64,000 bases of DNA from Ehrlichia ruminantium (lineage in GTDB: Bacteria > Pseudomonadota > Alphaproteobacteria > Rickettsiales > Anaplasmataceae). Location of the stretch: positions 186,001-250,000 of the forward strand of contig NZ_CP033455.1 of assembly GCF_009728835.1 (NCBI RefSeq), written 5' to 3'. Under the pieces are notes generated by a model that had not been told where the DNA came from, did not search any database, and worked only from the letters and a program-made list of their open reading frames with translations. Of the stretch, positions 49,843 to 59,210 are shown in pieces; the stretch's first letter is position 1; each line of letters begins with the position of its first letter. Both the position numbers and the translations under genes were made by a program.

Positions 49843-51252
49843 TTAGCTATTTAGTGACTCATTGTTTGATGCAAGTACTGCTTCATGGATCATTTCTGAT
49901 AATGTTGGATGTGGGAAAATAGATGAAATAATATCACGATCTGTTGCTTCTACTTGTTTCCCTATAATATATCCATTGATCATTTCTGTTACTTCTGCTC
50001 CAATCATGTGTGCACCTAATAACTCTCCAGTAGCTTTATTGATTATAACTTTCACAAAGCCTTCTGTTTCGTCTATCGCTACAGCTTTACCACTACAACT
50101 TGCATTGAATTTTCCAATTTTGATATCGTATCCTGCATTTTTTGCTTGATGTTCGGTTAATCCAATACTTGCTACTTGAGGTATTGAAAATATACAACTA
50201 GGTATGTTTTCTTTATTTATAGGATGTATATTGTTTCCTATAATCTTTTTTTCTTGTACTGCTATATTTTCAACACATAGTATTGCTTCATGACTAGCCT
50301 TATGTGCTAAGCATGGAGGACCAGCAACGTCACCAATTGCATAAATTCCTGATTCTGCTGTACAACAATATTCATCGGTTATAATAAATCCTGCTTTATC
50401 TGTTTGTACTTTTGTGTTGTTAAGTCCTAAATCATGAATATTAGGCTGTATGCCAACTGCCAATATGATTTTATCTACTTCTAAATCTATTGTATCTGAG
50501 ATTTGAATTCTAGCATTATTATTGGATTTTTCTAATTTTGTAACTGAACTTTTTGTATAAATTTTTACTCCTTTTTGACTTAAAATATGATGCATTGATT
50601 GAGATATTTCATGATCTTCTAATGGTAATATATTTTCCTTGAGTTCTATCATTGTTACTTGGGTACCAAATGTATTATAGAAACTTGCAAATTCTGTGCC
50701 GATAGCTCCTGTTCCTATTATCGCTAATGACTTGGGTAATATAGTTGATGTCATTGCATTTTTAGCATTCCACACTATATTGTTATCAAAGTCTATATCT
50801 GGTAAGTTTCTAGGGTAAGTTCCTGTAGCAAGAATTATGTGCTTTGATGTAATATTAATTGTATTGTTGTTGTGATCTAAAACTTGTACCATTTCTTGAC
50901 CTAGCAATTTTGCAGTGCCAAAGTAAACTTTAATGTTGTTTTTTTTCATTAATCCATGAATCCCATTTGATAATTTGTCGACAACATTGCGTGAACGTTC
51001 TATTATTTTTGTAAAATTATATGTAACGTCTGTTACATTGATCCCAAAAATATCTGCTTTTTTTATGTTATGGTAGATTAATGCCGAGTGTAGTAGAGAT
51101 TTTGTAGGTATACATCCCCAGTTTAAGCATATACCTCCTAGTGTATTCTCTTTTTCTATAATAGCTACATCATATCCTAATTGTGCTGCTCGAATGGCTG
51201 CTATATACCCGCCAGGTCCGCTTCCAATTATAAGAAATTCATGTTTATTCAT
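49843..51252 (-). CDS. lpdA: Dihydrolipoamide dehydrogenase (E3)
   Basis: Flavoprotein that reoxidises dihydrolipoamide in the pyruvate and 2-oxoglutarate dehydrogenase complexes. The product is 469 aa. The FAD-binding motif GSGPGGYIAA and the redox disulphide in GGICLNWGCIPTK lie within the first 60 residues. The NAD-binding GTGAIGTEFA (about 178–187), the second FAD motif YAIGDVAG and the C-terminal catalytic HPHPTLSE-like end (FPHPTLSEMIHE) are present. The ATG at 51252 is chosen over the upstream frame to 51309, because the protein then begins NKHEFLIIGSGPGG as usual. Ehrlichiae commonly have two lpdA genes. Confidence 0.97.
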   Translation of the reverse strand: MNKHEFLIIGSGPGGYIAAIRAAQLGYDVAIIEKENTLGGICLNWGCIPTKSLLHSALIYHNIKKADIFGINVTDVTYNFTKIIERSRNVVDKLSNGIHGLMKKNNIKVYFGTAKLLGQEMVQVLDHNNNTINITSKHIILATGTYPRNLPDIDFDNNIVWNAKNAMTSTILPKSLAIIGTGAIGTEFASFYNTFGTQVTMIELKENILPLEDHEISQSMHHILSQKGVKIYTKSSVTKLEKSNNNARIQISDTIDLEVDKIILAVGIQPNIHDLGLNNTKVQTDKAGFIITDEYCCTAESGIYAIGDVAGPPCLAHKASHEAILCVENIAVQEKKIIGNNIHPINKENIPSCIFSIPQVASIGLTEHQAKNAGYDIKIGKFNASCSGKAVAIDETEGFVKVIINKATGELLGAHMIGAEVTEMINGYIIGKQVEATDRDIISSIFPHPTLSEMIHEAVLASNNESLNS

Positions 51253-51432
51253 CTTTATTACTTTAAGTGAGAACCCTGTAATGATAAAGAACTGAGTGAT
51301 TGTTTGCAAGTTTAAGATTTTTGTATAGTTGTTTGTGAGTTTACTGACCTATTACTAGAAAATTAATAATATTATTGATTTATTAATTATTCATAATAAT
51401 ATTAATAATTATTAATTTCTTAAGTTTGAATA

Positions 51433-54333
51433 ATGCATAGATCAGTTACCCAGTTTATTACACATACTAAAACAGCAGATGATGTTGTTAACAGACAGTT
51501 TACTAATAATACTAGTATAGTGTATGCATCTAGTGTTAATTTCTTTAAGAAAGGTGACATTATTTACTCTTTATATTATGTAAAAAATGGTGTTAGTGGT
51601 CAGGATATAATATGTGAAATTCAACATGGTAAGTTTATTTATTATTTAAAGATAAATGATTATCCTATTTTTGATTTTCGTGCTGTAGATTATCCACTGG
51701 AAATGTTGTTTGTAACATATGGTCAAAGTGATTTAATGTTGATTGTACTTCCTGAGGAAAGTAAAAGTAGTAAAACTTTAGTTGTAAAAGTATATAAGAT
51801 TAATTATAAGCCCAATGTATCTTTACTCCAATTGTATAAAATGCAATTAGTTAGTTGTGATGGTTATGCCAGGGAGGAAGTAAAATATCCTGTTATTTTA
51901 CATCAAGATATAGTTGGTAGAATAATCATTATTGCAAGGGTAGATAATGATTATCGTGGTGATGCTACAGATAGATTATATGTGATGTGGAAATTAGAGT
52001 ATAAGAATGATAAATTTGAAGTTGTTAACATAGATAGTGGAGGATATAGGAAGTTTAATGCTGCTTATTTGTTTAAACATTCTGGTTATATAAACCGTGG
52101 TAAGTGTCGTGATAGATTGATTATAAAGTTAGGGTTAAACAATACTATAAATTTCTTTTATGTTGGGAAGCATATTTCTAAGAACTATCGTTTTTTTTCT
52201 AGTATGTACAATCTATCAATAAATTATAATGTAAACCCTGACCCAGAAGAATGTCTTATACGTTCTTCTTATGGATGTAATGCTAGCAGTAATAGACAGT
52301 ATGATATACCGAAGGGGTGTATTCATACAATTAATGTTTTGTATGATGGTAAAGATGTATATATAGCGTATGTTGGTAGTGTATTTGATAGTAAGTTTGG
52401 AAGTGATAAGCAGTTAGTTATTGCACGTACTGTGGAAGATGAGCAGTTATATATATATGATTTTGTACGTGTTGAAGAAAATGTTAGTACGGTATATATA
52501 AGTTCCCATGAGAATGTTTTGGCAATTACAATTATGGGATCTGATAATCTTATCAGATATGAAGTTTCAAAGTTACAGTTAAAGTCAGGAATTATTGATC
52601 ATATTGATATTGTAAATATCCCACGTAATGTAATAAAAAACATTGCTGATTTTACATATGTTGTTGATGGAGTTTTGGGACTTAATGATGTTGAGTATGT
52701 TAGCCTAGATAGTGTATCAGCTACAAGATCTAATGTTAATTATGGGATATCTGAATTTTCGCTAAATATTAGGGAAGTAGCATTTGATGATTTGCTTAGG
52801 AATTTGAGCAGTCTATATGGTAATTTTTCTACAGATGTTTCTACTATTCCTACTAGTTATGGTATCAATTATACTACTGTAATGAGTGATGAAGCATTAT
52901 CATTGTCTACTATAAGATATTTAAGTAGTGTTGTTAATACTTCAAATGATATCAGTTCAATAACAACGCAAGTTTCAATTGGTAGAGAAGATAATATATT
53001 TAGAAACCCTGCAGGGTTTGTTGGGCACATTGCAAGTTATGTAGAACCTACTAGTCATATTGAACATGTGACGTTGCCATCGAAATTACCAGATGATAAC
53101 AGTATAGTGCCTATAAACACTAAGATAAGTTCTATAATGCATCCAAGTGCAACAACGACATCAGTACCAGTTGGTAGGACAGATAATATGTTTGAAGGTA
53201 CTGCAGGGTTTGTTGGGCACATTGCAAGTTATGTAGAATCTACTAGTCATATTGAACATGTGACGTTGCCATCGAAATTACCAGATGATAACATTATAGT
53301 GCCTATAAGCACTAAGACAAGTTCTGTAATGCATACAAGTGCAACAACAACATCAGTACCAGTTGGTAGGACAGATAATATGTTTGAAGGTACTGCAAGG
53401 TTTGTTGAGCACATTGCAAGTTATATAGAACCTACTAATCATATTGAACATGTGACATTGCCATCGAAATTACCAGATGATAACATTGTAGTGCCTATAA
53501 GCACTAAGACAAGTTCTATAATGCATACAAGTGCAACAACGACATCAGTGCCAGCTGGTGAGACAGATAATGTGTTTGAAGGTACTGCAAGGCTTGTTGG
53601 GCACATTGCAAGTTATGTAGAACCTACTAGTCATATTGAACATGTGACATTGCCATCGAAATTACCGAATAGTAGTAATGTTTCATACGGAATGAAAAGT
53701 ACTGATGGTGTTTTAGTAAAACAAAGTGCTACGTTAAACTCAGTGTTGATGGGTGAGACATATAATAATGTATCTAAGAGTAAAAAGAATGGTGTTAAAG
53801 ATAATGTACAATATGAAAATCATAGTGGTGTATTATTACAGCCGACAGGTATTAAAGTGTCTAAAAGTGTTGGGAAAAAGGATAAAATATTAGGTAAAAA
53901 GGCAAAGTATAATATAAGACGTAGTACTATTAAGTCTGGTATTAATCCACGTAATAAAAGTACTACTGCTAAGACATATACGTATAATAGTGGACAAGAT
54001 AATATTAGTACGGACATTATGTTGTTTAATCTTACTCAGAATAGTAGTAGTGACTATAATAGTAGTTTATTAAATAGTAATGCTACTTTTAGTACTCAAC
54101 TTAACTCAAATAATTATAAAGTAATATTTTCAGCAATATCAATTATATTTTTTGTTTTCTTGTTATTAGGTGGTTTTAAGTGTGTTATGTGGTATTTAGC
54201 AAAATTAAATAGAAGAAGAGTATCTAGAAATGAACAAGGATTTGTAATGTTTGATTTGGATAATATTCAACATAATGTTTCTGGAGTGCAATTTGAAAAT
54301 CTTACATCCCGACATACAGAAAATACCTTATAG
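51433..54333 (+). CDS. 966-aa membrane protein with four 64-aa tandem repeats
   Basis: I do not recognise the family. Residues 1–450 are beta-rich and look like a repeated strand fold, with a Cys-containing loop (PEECLIRSSYGC) near 275. Residues about 514–745 hold nearly four copies of a 64-aa repeat with core GHIASYVEPTSHIEHVTLPS. A Lys/Arg-rich segment (about 810–850) follows, then a single membrane helix (897–922) and a 44-residue tail beginning KLNRRRVSR. There is no N-terminal signal peptide, so topology is unclear. It is followed by three genes of a putative membrane complex on the same strand, 156 nt downstream. Repeats of this kind in ehrlichiae often mark surface or secreted antigens. 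Confidence 0.82.
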   Translation: MHRSVTQFITHTKTADDVVNRQFTNNTSIVYASSVNFFKKGDIIYSLYYVKNGVSGQDIICEIQHGKFIYYLKINDYPIFDFRAVDYPLEMLFVTYGQSDLMLIVLPEESKSSKTLVVKVYKINYKPNVSLLQLYKMQLVSCDGYAREEVKYPVILHQDIVGRIIIIARVDNDYRGDATDRLYVMWKLEYKNDKFEVVNIDSGGYRKFNAAYLFKHSGYINRGKCRDRLIIKLGLNNTINFFYVGKHISKNYRFFSSMYNLSINYNVNPDPEECLIRSSYGCNASSNRQYDIPKGCIHTINVLYDGKDVYIAYVGSVFDSKFGSDKQLVIARTVEDEQLYIYDFVRVEENVSTVYISSHENVLAITIMGSDNLIRYEVSKLQLKSGIIDHIDIVNIPRNVIKNIADFTYVVDGVLGLNDVEYVSLDSVSATRSNVNYGISEFSLNIREVAFDDLLRNLSSLYGNFSTDVSTIPTSYGINYTTVMSDEALSLSTIRYLSSVVNTSNDISSITTQVSIGREDNIFRNPAGFVGHIASYVEPTSHIEHVTLPSKLPDDNSIVPINTKISSIMHPSATTTSVPVGRTDNMFEGTAGFVGHIASYVESTSHIEHVTLPSKLPDDNIIVPISTKTSSVMHTSATTTSVPVGRTDNMFEGTARFVEHIASYIEPTNHIEHVTLPSKLPDDNIVVPISTKTSSIMHTSATTTSVPAGETDNVFEGTARLVGHIASYVEPTSHIEHVTLPSKLPNSSNVSYGMKSTDGVLVKQSATLNSVLMGETYNNVSKSKKNGVKDNVQYENHSGVLLQPTGIKVSKSVGKKDKILGKKAKYNIRRSTIKSGINPRNKSTTAKTYTYNSGQDNISTDIMLFNLTQNSSSDYNSSLLNSNATFSTQLNSNNYKVIFSAISIIFFVFLLLGGFKCVMWYLAKLNRRRVSRNEQGFVMFDLDNIQHNVSGVQFENLTSRHTENTL
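52972..53664 (+). repeat. In-frame 192 bp tandem repeat (64 aa)
   Basis: 'gggcacattgcaagtta' (gagcacattgcaagtta in one unit) starts at 53023, 53215, 53407 and 53599, exactly 192 bp apart. The units are nearly identical in DNA, including third codon positions, which implies recent duplication or homogenisation. Confidence 0.95.
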
Positions 54334-54489
54334 TTGTGTACATATTCTTTGTAAAAATAGTATTAATTTAGGAGTTATTTCGTGTTGTATGTCATATTTT
54401 TAATTAATATATCTTCATTTATTACTGTTTAATATTAGTTAGTGAGATTGTTATTAATACTTTTGATATTGTGTTTTTTGTGAAAAATC

Positions 54490-55938
54490 ATGTTATTTTT
54501 TTCTAAAATACCTAAGAGTAAGATTATTATATCTGTGGGAGATTATGGGGCAATAGTACTTAACATTGTGGATACTGTAGTAAAGGATAAATACTTTATT
54601 GAAGGAATACACGATGTGTCTATGTCAAAAATTATTTCATGTATTACTGAATACAAAAAATCACCTGTATATCTTGTATTAAATCACTCTGATCAAGTCT
54701 ATACTGAACATAAGTTACCTGCAAGTAATAGAATTATTGCGAAATCTTTAATGAGAATTAATCTCAATAAGATAATGAAAAATTATGATGTTGGTAATGC
54801 GTTTTTGTTAACAGCTCCGAATTCTACAAATAAGAATTGGCATTATATGTATGCAACGAGTCGACTTAATGAATTATCTAAAAATATATTAGAGATTGTT
54901 CTTAATAATTCAGAGAATTTTTGTGGTATATTGCTATTGCCGGTTGAATTGGCATGCGTTTGCAATAGATTGTTAAGTATACAAGGTAAAAGCTGTGATA
55001 GATGGACAGTATTTGTAGCTTATACTAAGACCAATGATTTTAGACATATTGTGCTATATAAAGGAAAAATGGTATATGTTGGTAATATTATGGTTTCTGA
55101 AGATGATACATCTCCAGGTATTATTGCTGGTAAAATCTGTCAGGAAGTACAAGATATACTTTTGTCACTTTCTAAGCTTGGAGATACTAAAGAATCAGTA
55201 GTGACTCTATATATTATAACATCTAGTACCATAAAAACTAGTTTGCTGTCCTGTGATTTTAAAAATATGGATAGCAATATTTTAACTCCATATGAGTTAT
55301 CAAAAGTTTTGATGTTAAATCAATCTACAAATATCATGAGTGAATTTTGCGACACTGTTATATTATGTGCTATAATGGAGCAGTTTTCATTTGTGGTCTT
55401 TCATACTAAATATACTAGATTATTGTATAAAATTCGTTTTATTAATACGTACTTAATACCATTTTTACTGTGTTTAATTACTTTGGTTTCCTTATTTAAT
55501 GTGGGATATATGCTAAGTATAGATAGTAATTATGATGAGAGAGTTGGTATGCTACTTCATCATGAGCAACTAACATCTCATGTTGAAAAGATTGACGAGG
55601 ATGCCAGTATTAGGCAAGTTAATGAGATGTATGAAACAATGGATGTATATAAATCACTGTTAGCTAATGATTTTTTTTCACTTGATTTGATATTTAAATT
55701 ATACAATGTAGATTTAACTGGATTTGTCATCAATTATTTATCACTACATACCGATAGCAATGGTGTTAAGGTGAAGTTATTACTTAAATTTAATAAGGGC
55801 GAAAAATTTTTAGACTATTGTAATAACTTGAAGGTTAATATGGGTAATGAATTTAAAGAATATAAAGTAGAAATTATAGATTCACTACCTAATGCTTTAG
55901 ATAGTCATAAGATTATTGTGGTTAAATTGGAGAAATGA
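54490..55938 (+). CDS. Putative GspL/PilM-like bitopic protein
   Basis: The product is 482 aa. The cytoplasmic part (about 1–315) has the layout of PilM/GspL actin-like domains: a first strand IIISVGDYGAIVLNIVD, then a YLVLNHSDQVYTEHKLP segment, ILLLPVELACVC, a FRHIVLYKGKMVYVGNI hairpin, and a helix IAGKICQEVQDILLSL before a VTLYIITSS strand. One membrane helix (about 322–342) and a 140-residue periplasmic domain with a coiled segment follow. GspL has exactly this cytoplasm–helix–ferredoxin-like order, and PilM+PilN together would have it too. The homology is inferred from architecture and pattern, not from strong motifs. The next gene begins 4 nt after the stop. Confidence 0.7.
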   Translation: MLFFSKIPKSKIIISVGDYGAIVLNIVDTVVKDKYFIEGIHDVSMSKIISCITEYKKSPVYLVLNHSDQVYTEHKLPASNRIIAKSLMRINLNKIMKNYDVGNAFLLTAPNSTNKNWHYMYATSRLNELSKNILEIVLNNSENFCGILLLPVELACVCNRLLSIQGKSCDRWTVFVAYTKTNDFRHIVLYKGKMVYVGNIMVSEDDTSPGIIAGKICQEVQDILLSLSKLGDTKESVVTLYIITSSTIKTSLLSCDFKNMDSNILTPYELSKVLMLNQSTNIMSEFCDTVILCAIMEQFSFVVFHTKYTRLLYKIRFINTYLIPFLLCLITLVSLFNVGYMLSIDSNYDERVGMLLHHEQLTSHVEKIDEDASIRQVNEMYETMDVYKSLLANDFFSLDLIFKLYNVDLTGFVINYLSLHTDSNGVKVKLLLKFNKGEKFLDYCNNLKVNMGNEFKEYKVEIIDSLPNALDSHKIIVVKLEK

Positions 55939-55942
55939 TTGG

Positions 55943-56569
55943 ATGAACAGCAAATTATTGAAGTGGGTATGTGCAATTAAAATTTCAGTATGTTTAGTTT
56001 TGTTGTGTAGTTTGTCTGTTACATTATATTATTTGTCTAAATCTAATGCTTATGTAGTGCAGTATAATGCTAATATTATGAATGAAATTCGTAAGCTAAG
56101 TTTTAAAATTGTGGATGTTCATAAACATGAGGCGATGCTTAATAATAGTGGTAGTTTATGGCAAGAAATATCAAATTCAAATATATATAGTACCTCTTAT
56201 GAAGAGAATTTGGGTACGTTAATTAGTGATTTATGTAAGAAATATTATTTATTTAATTCTGAAATTAGCATATCTAATCCTGAAGTCATTGGCGATACTT
56301 TTAATAAACAGTATATCAGTGTAATTAAAAGTCGTGTTAAACTGAAGTTTGCTTCTATTAGTGATGAACAAGTATTTTTGTTTATTAATGCCATACGTCA
56401 CGATATTTCAGGGTATGTTAAAATTATTAATGTTAGCATTGGAAAGGATACAGAAATTACAAATGAAATATTACAGTCTGCTTTAAAAGGTGAATCTGTA
56501 TCTACTGTTAGAGGTAGGATTGTATTTGATTTGTATAGTATAGTAGGTAAGTTTATCAATGAAAGTTAG
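55943..56569 (+). CDS. Putative PilO/GspM-like bitopic protein
   Basis: The product is 208 aa. A short cytoplasmic N-terminus, a single membrane helix (about 9–29), a helical coiled segment (about 35–65) and a C-terminal alpha/beta region (about 75–205) match the form of PilO, PilN or GspM. The ATG at 55943 has GGAG 10 nt upstream; the frame is open from a TTG at 55916, but that would overlap the upstream gene. It overlaps the next gene by 11 nt. Sequence alone does not prove the family. Confidence 0.65.
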   Translation: MNSKLLKWVCAIKISVCLVLLCSLSVTLYYLSKSNAYVVQYNANIMNEIRKLSFKIVDVHKHEAMLNNSGSLWQEISNSNIYSTSYEENLGTLISDLCKKYYLFNSEISISNPEVIGDTFNKQYISVIKSRVKLKFASISDEQVFLFINAIRHDISGYVKIINVSIGKDTEITNEILQSALKGESVSTVRGRIVFDLYSIVGKFINES

Positions 56570-57095
56570 CATAATATTAGTAGTAATTTTATGTATGGTT
56601 TGTAATGTGTGTAGAGCTAGTCAGCATGATTGTCTTGGTCTTATATATGCTTTAAATCATTGTTCAAAATATACTTGTGATATAGATTTTGTTGATGATA
56701 AGATTCAATATACAGTTTTTGGTATGCGTAATGGTCGTTGTAAGTTTTTTGAACAAGATAGTTCCAGTGTTATGTTGTGTTATTTACCTCAGGAAAAGTT
56801 AGAACAAATGTCTGAATATTTAGTCAAGGTAGTAACTAATAATGTAAATATGGATGTTGATAAGATTGATCATATGTTGTCTAACGTATGTGACTTTTAC
56901 TCTGTAGTTCAGGAAAGTGTAATACCAGAAAATGAGGAAGTAACTGAGGAGAATGCATTAGAAGTTGAGCGTACGGCTGGATTGGAAAAGAGAAAATCTG
57001 ATATTAGTAAAATTAAAAGTATATTTTTTCCAAATAAGGATGTCGAATCATTACGTAGCATATATGTTCAAAGTAGAAAACGACAGCATCATTAG
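56559..57095 (+). CDS. Putative exported PilP-like protein, probably frameshifted at its end
   Basis: The product as read is 178 aa. A signal peptide (about 1–20, VSIILVVILCMVCNVCRA) is followed by a Cys-containing N-terminal region (Cys24, 32, 38, then C in NGRCKFFEQ) and an acidic linker (about 125–150). Size, export and position after a PilO-like gene suggest a PilP-like periplasmic partner; this is inference. The ORF ends at 57095, but dropping one base (C at 57069) would continue it as VKVENDSIISIINQIG to a TGA at 57130–57132, giving about 190 aa. The decayed paralogue at 25232–25580 has that continuation in frame. It overlaps the upstream gene by 11 nt. Confidence 0.7.
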   Translation: MKVSIILVVILCMVCNVCRASQHDCLGLIYALNHCSKYTCDIDFVDDKIQYTVFGMRNGRCKFFEQDSSSVMLCYLPQEKLEQMSEYLVKVVTNNVNMDVDKIDHMLSNVCDFYSVVQESVIPENEEVTEENALEVERTAGLEKRKSDISKIKSIFFPNKDVESLRSIYVQSRKRQHH

Positions 57096-57132
57096 TATTA
57101 TCAATCAAATTGGAGTTGAGTATACAATATGA

Positions 57133-58024
57133 TATATTATGGTTGTACATTTTAAATGTTACGAGTTTAATATACTTGTGTATGTTTAAAGTGGTACACA
57201 CGTATTATTGAGTTAATTGTTTCTTATATATCTAGTTTAAAAACTTGTATGTTTGTAAGTTGTAACAAGTAATTGATAGTGATAAAATTAGTAATATAGG
57301 CTGATTTAATATAAAGTATCATTAAAAAAGTTTTTATGATAAATTCGTATGTAATGTACTTGATATACTTAATGGGTCTACTGATACAAGAATTGTGGTT
57401 TTGTATAAATTCTATCTAATATAAGACAGTTAATTATAAGAAGAGATACAATTAACTCATGATTAATAATTTTTAGACATTAAATATTATCATGTAGTTT
57501 TACAATATTTACTATGATTTCGTACTAAAAAGTGATTATTAAAATAAATAATTAGCTCAATAGATAAGCATTGATCAATAACTTGAAGACAAAGATTAAA
57601 ATAGGTTAACATAATACGCTATTTGTACCCAATTTTTCAACTAAGGATATGTATAAAAATAAACTACCTATATAGACAAAACTCTGTTAGTTAGATACGG
57701 TGCAAGAATTTTTAAGATAGATACAGTAAATATAAAGCCATTGTACATCATGTTATTTCCAGTTTTTTATGTCAGGCAGTTTACTTATTTGAAGTGTATA
57801 ATATCTCAAAATGATTTAGATATTAGGTACATTTAAATGATGCTATAAATATTTTTAAGTTGAAATTTTGTAATAAGGAATATTCTACTCAGCCTAGGTA
57901 TTTACTTGGTCTAATATGTTATTTTTGATATTGTGAAGTTAACCTAGTAGTTGATGATTTATGTACTTGACTAATAAGAAAACAGATGATATTGATCACG
58001 CATCATTAGAAGTATAAATGTTTT
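57133..58024. other. Intergenic region before the MBL-fold gene
   Basis: About 890 bp of AT-rich sequence with no supported gene or repeat. A segment at 57552–57610 slightly resembles a tRNA D-arm but does not fold as a tRNA. Confidence 0.4.
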
Positions 58025-58813
58025 ATGAAGATAACAATTCTTGGTTCTGGCTCGTCTAGTGGAGTGCCAATTATAGGGTGTGATTGTAATGCGTGTAAGT
58101 CACATTTGCAGTATAACAAACGTACAAGAGCTTCAGCACTTGTTGAATATAAGAATACTAAGCTACTGATTGATACTAGTCCTGATTTAAGGGTTCAAGC
58201 ATTACAACATAATTTGTCATCTGTTGATGGTATACTTTACACACACTTTCATTCAGACCATTGTGATGGTATTTCTGATCTTCAACCTTTTGTACCTACT
58301 AATGAATTAAATACTGTACATATATATAGTGATATAATGACTTTATGTTCGCTTGTTGCAAGTAATTCATATTTTTTCATTCGAGGAATTGTATCTAAAT
58401 GGAAAAAATGTCATTATTTAACTCCTAACATTATGTATTATTATCAGGAACATAATATTGGGGATTTTCAGATATTAATGATCAAACAAGATCATGGTGT
58501 TGCTCCTTGTAATGGGTTTATATTCAACAATAATGTGGCCTATTGTACAGATGTTAAGTCTTTCCCAAAAGAATCTTTTGAATTGCTATATAAAATGAAA
58601 GTACTAATATTAGGATGTTTAAAATATGAAGAATCTTTTGCACATTCTAGTGTTGATACATGTCTGGACTGGATAGCAGAACTAAAGCCTGACACTACAA
58701 TCCTAACTCATATGAGTCATGATTTAGAGTACTATTCTCTAATTGATTATATAAAAAGTCGTATTAATGCTAATGTAATTGTTGGTTATGATGGACTACA
58801 ACTTTCAGCGTAA
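58025..58813 (+). CDS. MBL-fold metallohydrolase, PhnP-like
   Basis: Metallo-beta-lactamase-fold phosphodiesterase, 262 aa. It begins ILGSGSSSGVPIIGCDCNAC, the glycine-rich and Cys signature of the PhnP-like group. The metal site HFHSDHCDG (about residues 75–83) and the later His in KQDHGVAP, Asp in AYCTDVKSF and His in LTHMSHDL are all present. PhnP itself acts on cyclic ribose phosphates in phosphonate breakdown, but no phn genes are seen, so the substrate here is unknown. The gene stands alone. Confidence 0.9.
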   Translation: MKITILGSGSSSGVPIIGCDCNACKSHLQYNKRTRASALVEYKNTKLLIDTSPDLRVQALQHNLSSVDGILYTHFHSDHCDGISDLQPFVPTNELNTVHIYSDIMTLCSLVASNSYFFIRGIVSKWKKCHYLTPNIMYYYQEHNIGDFQILMIKQDHGVAPCNGFIFNNNVAYCTDVKSFPKESFELLYKMKVLILGCLKYEESFAHSSVDTCLDWIAELKPDTTILTHMSHDLEYYSLIDYIKSRINANVIVGYDGLQLSA

Positions 58814-59210
58814 GTTGATATTTTGAATAATTGTTAGCTATTATATTGTAAGTTATTTGTTCTATAATGTGTTTTTATACTGATAGTTTACTGTATGTGT
58901 AATGTTATGACTAATGCTTATGTAATTAGTATGTGTAGTTATTGAGTTTTATGTAACAACAAATTTCAATGTTGTTTGTAGTTTATTACATTGAGTGTTA
59001 TAGTATACAGAAAATAAGCTTGTTATGTCTGTAGTACTAAAAGAATATCTTTATTATTAAGGGTTTATGATTATACAATTTGGAATTATAGGTGTTAATT
59101 CTACTTTTGTATGATAGATTTTGTGTGTGTTTTTATATAACTTTGTAAACAATATATGCTGAAGATTATAGTAGAGAGTAAATACATCTAATTATAATTA
59201 GTATGTAGGG
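58814..59210. other. Convergent intergenic region
   Basis: About 400 bp. One weak hairpin (AACAACA at 58955–58961 with TGTTGTT at 58970–58976) is present. No gene is seen. Confidence 0.35.

Noticed and set aside
57552-57610. tRNA-like D-arm ('tagctcaatagataagc')
   Set aside because: No matching acceptor, anticodon or T stems can be formed around it.
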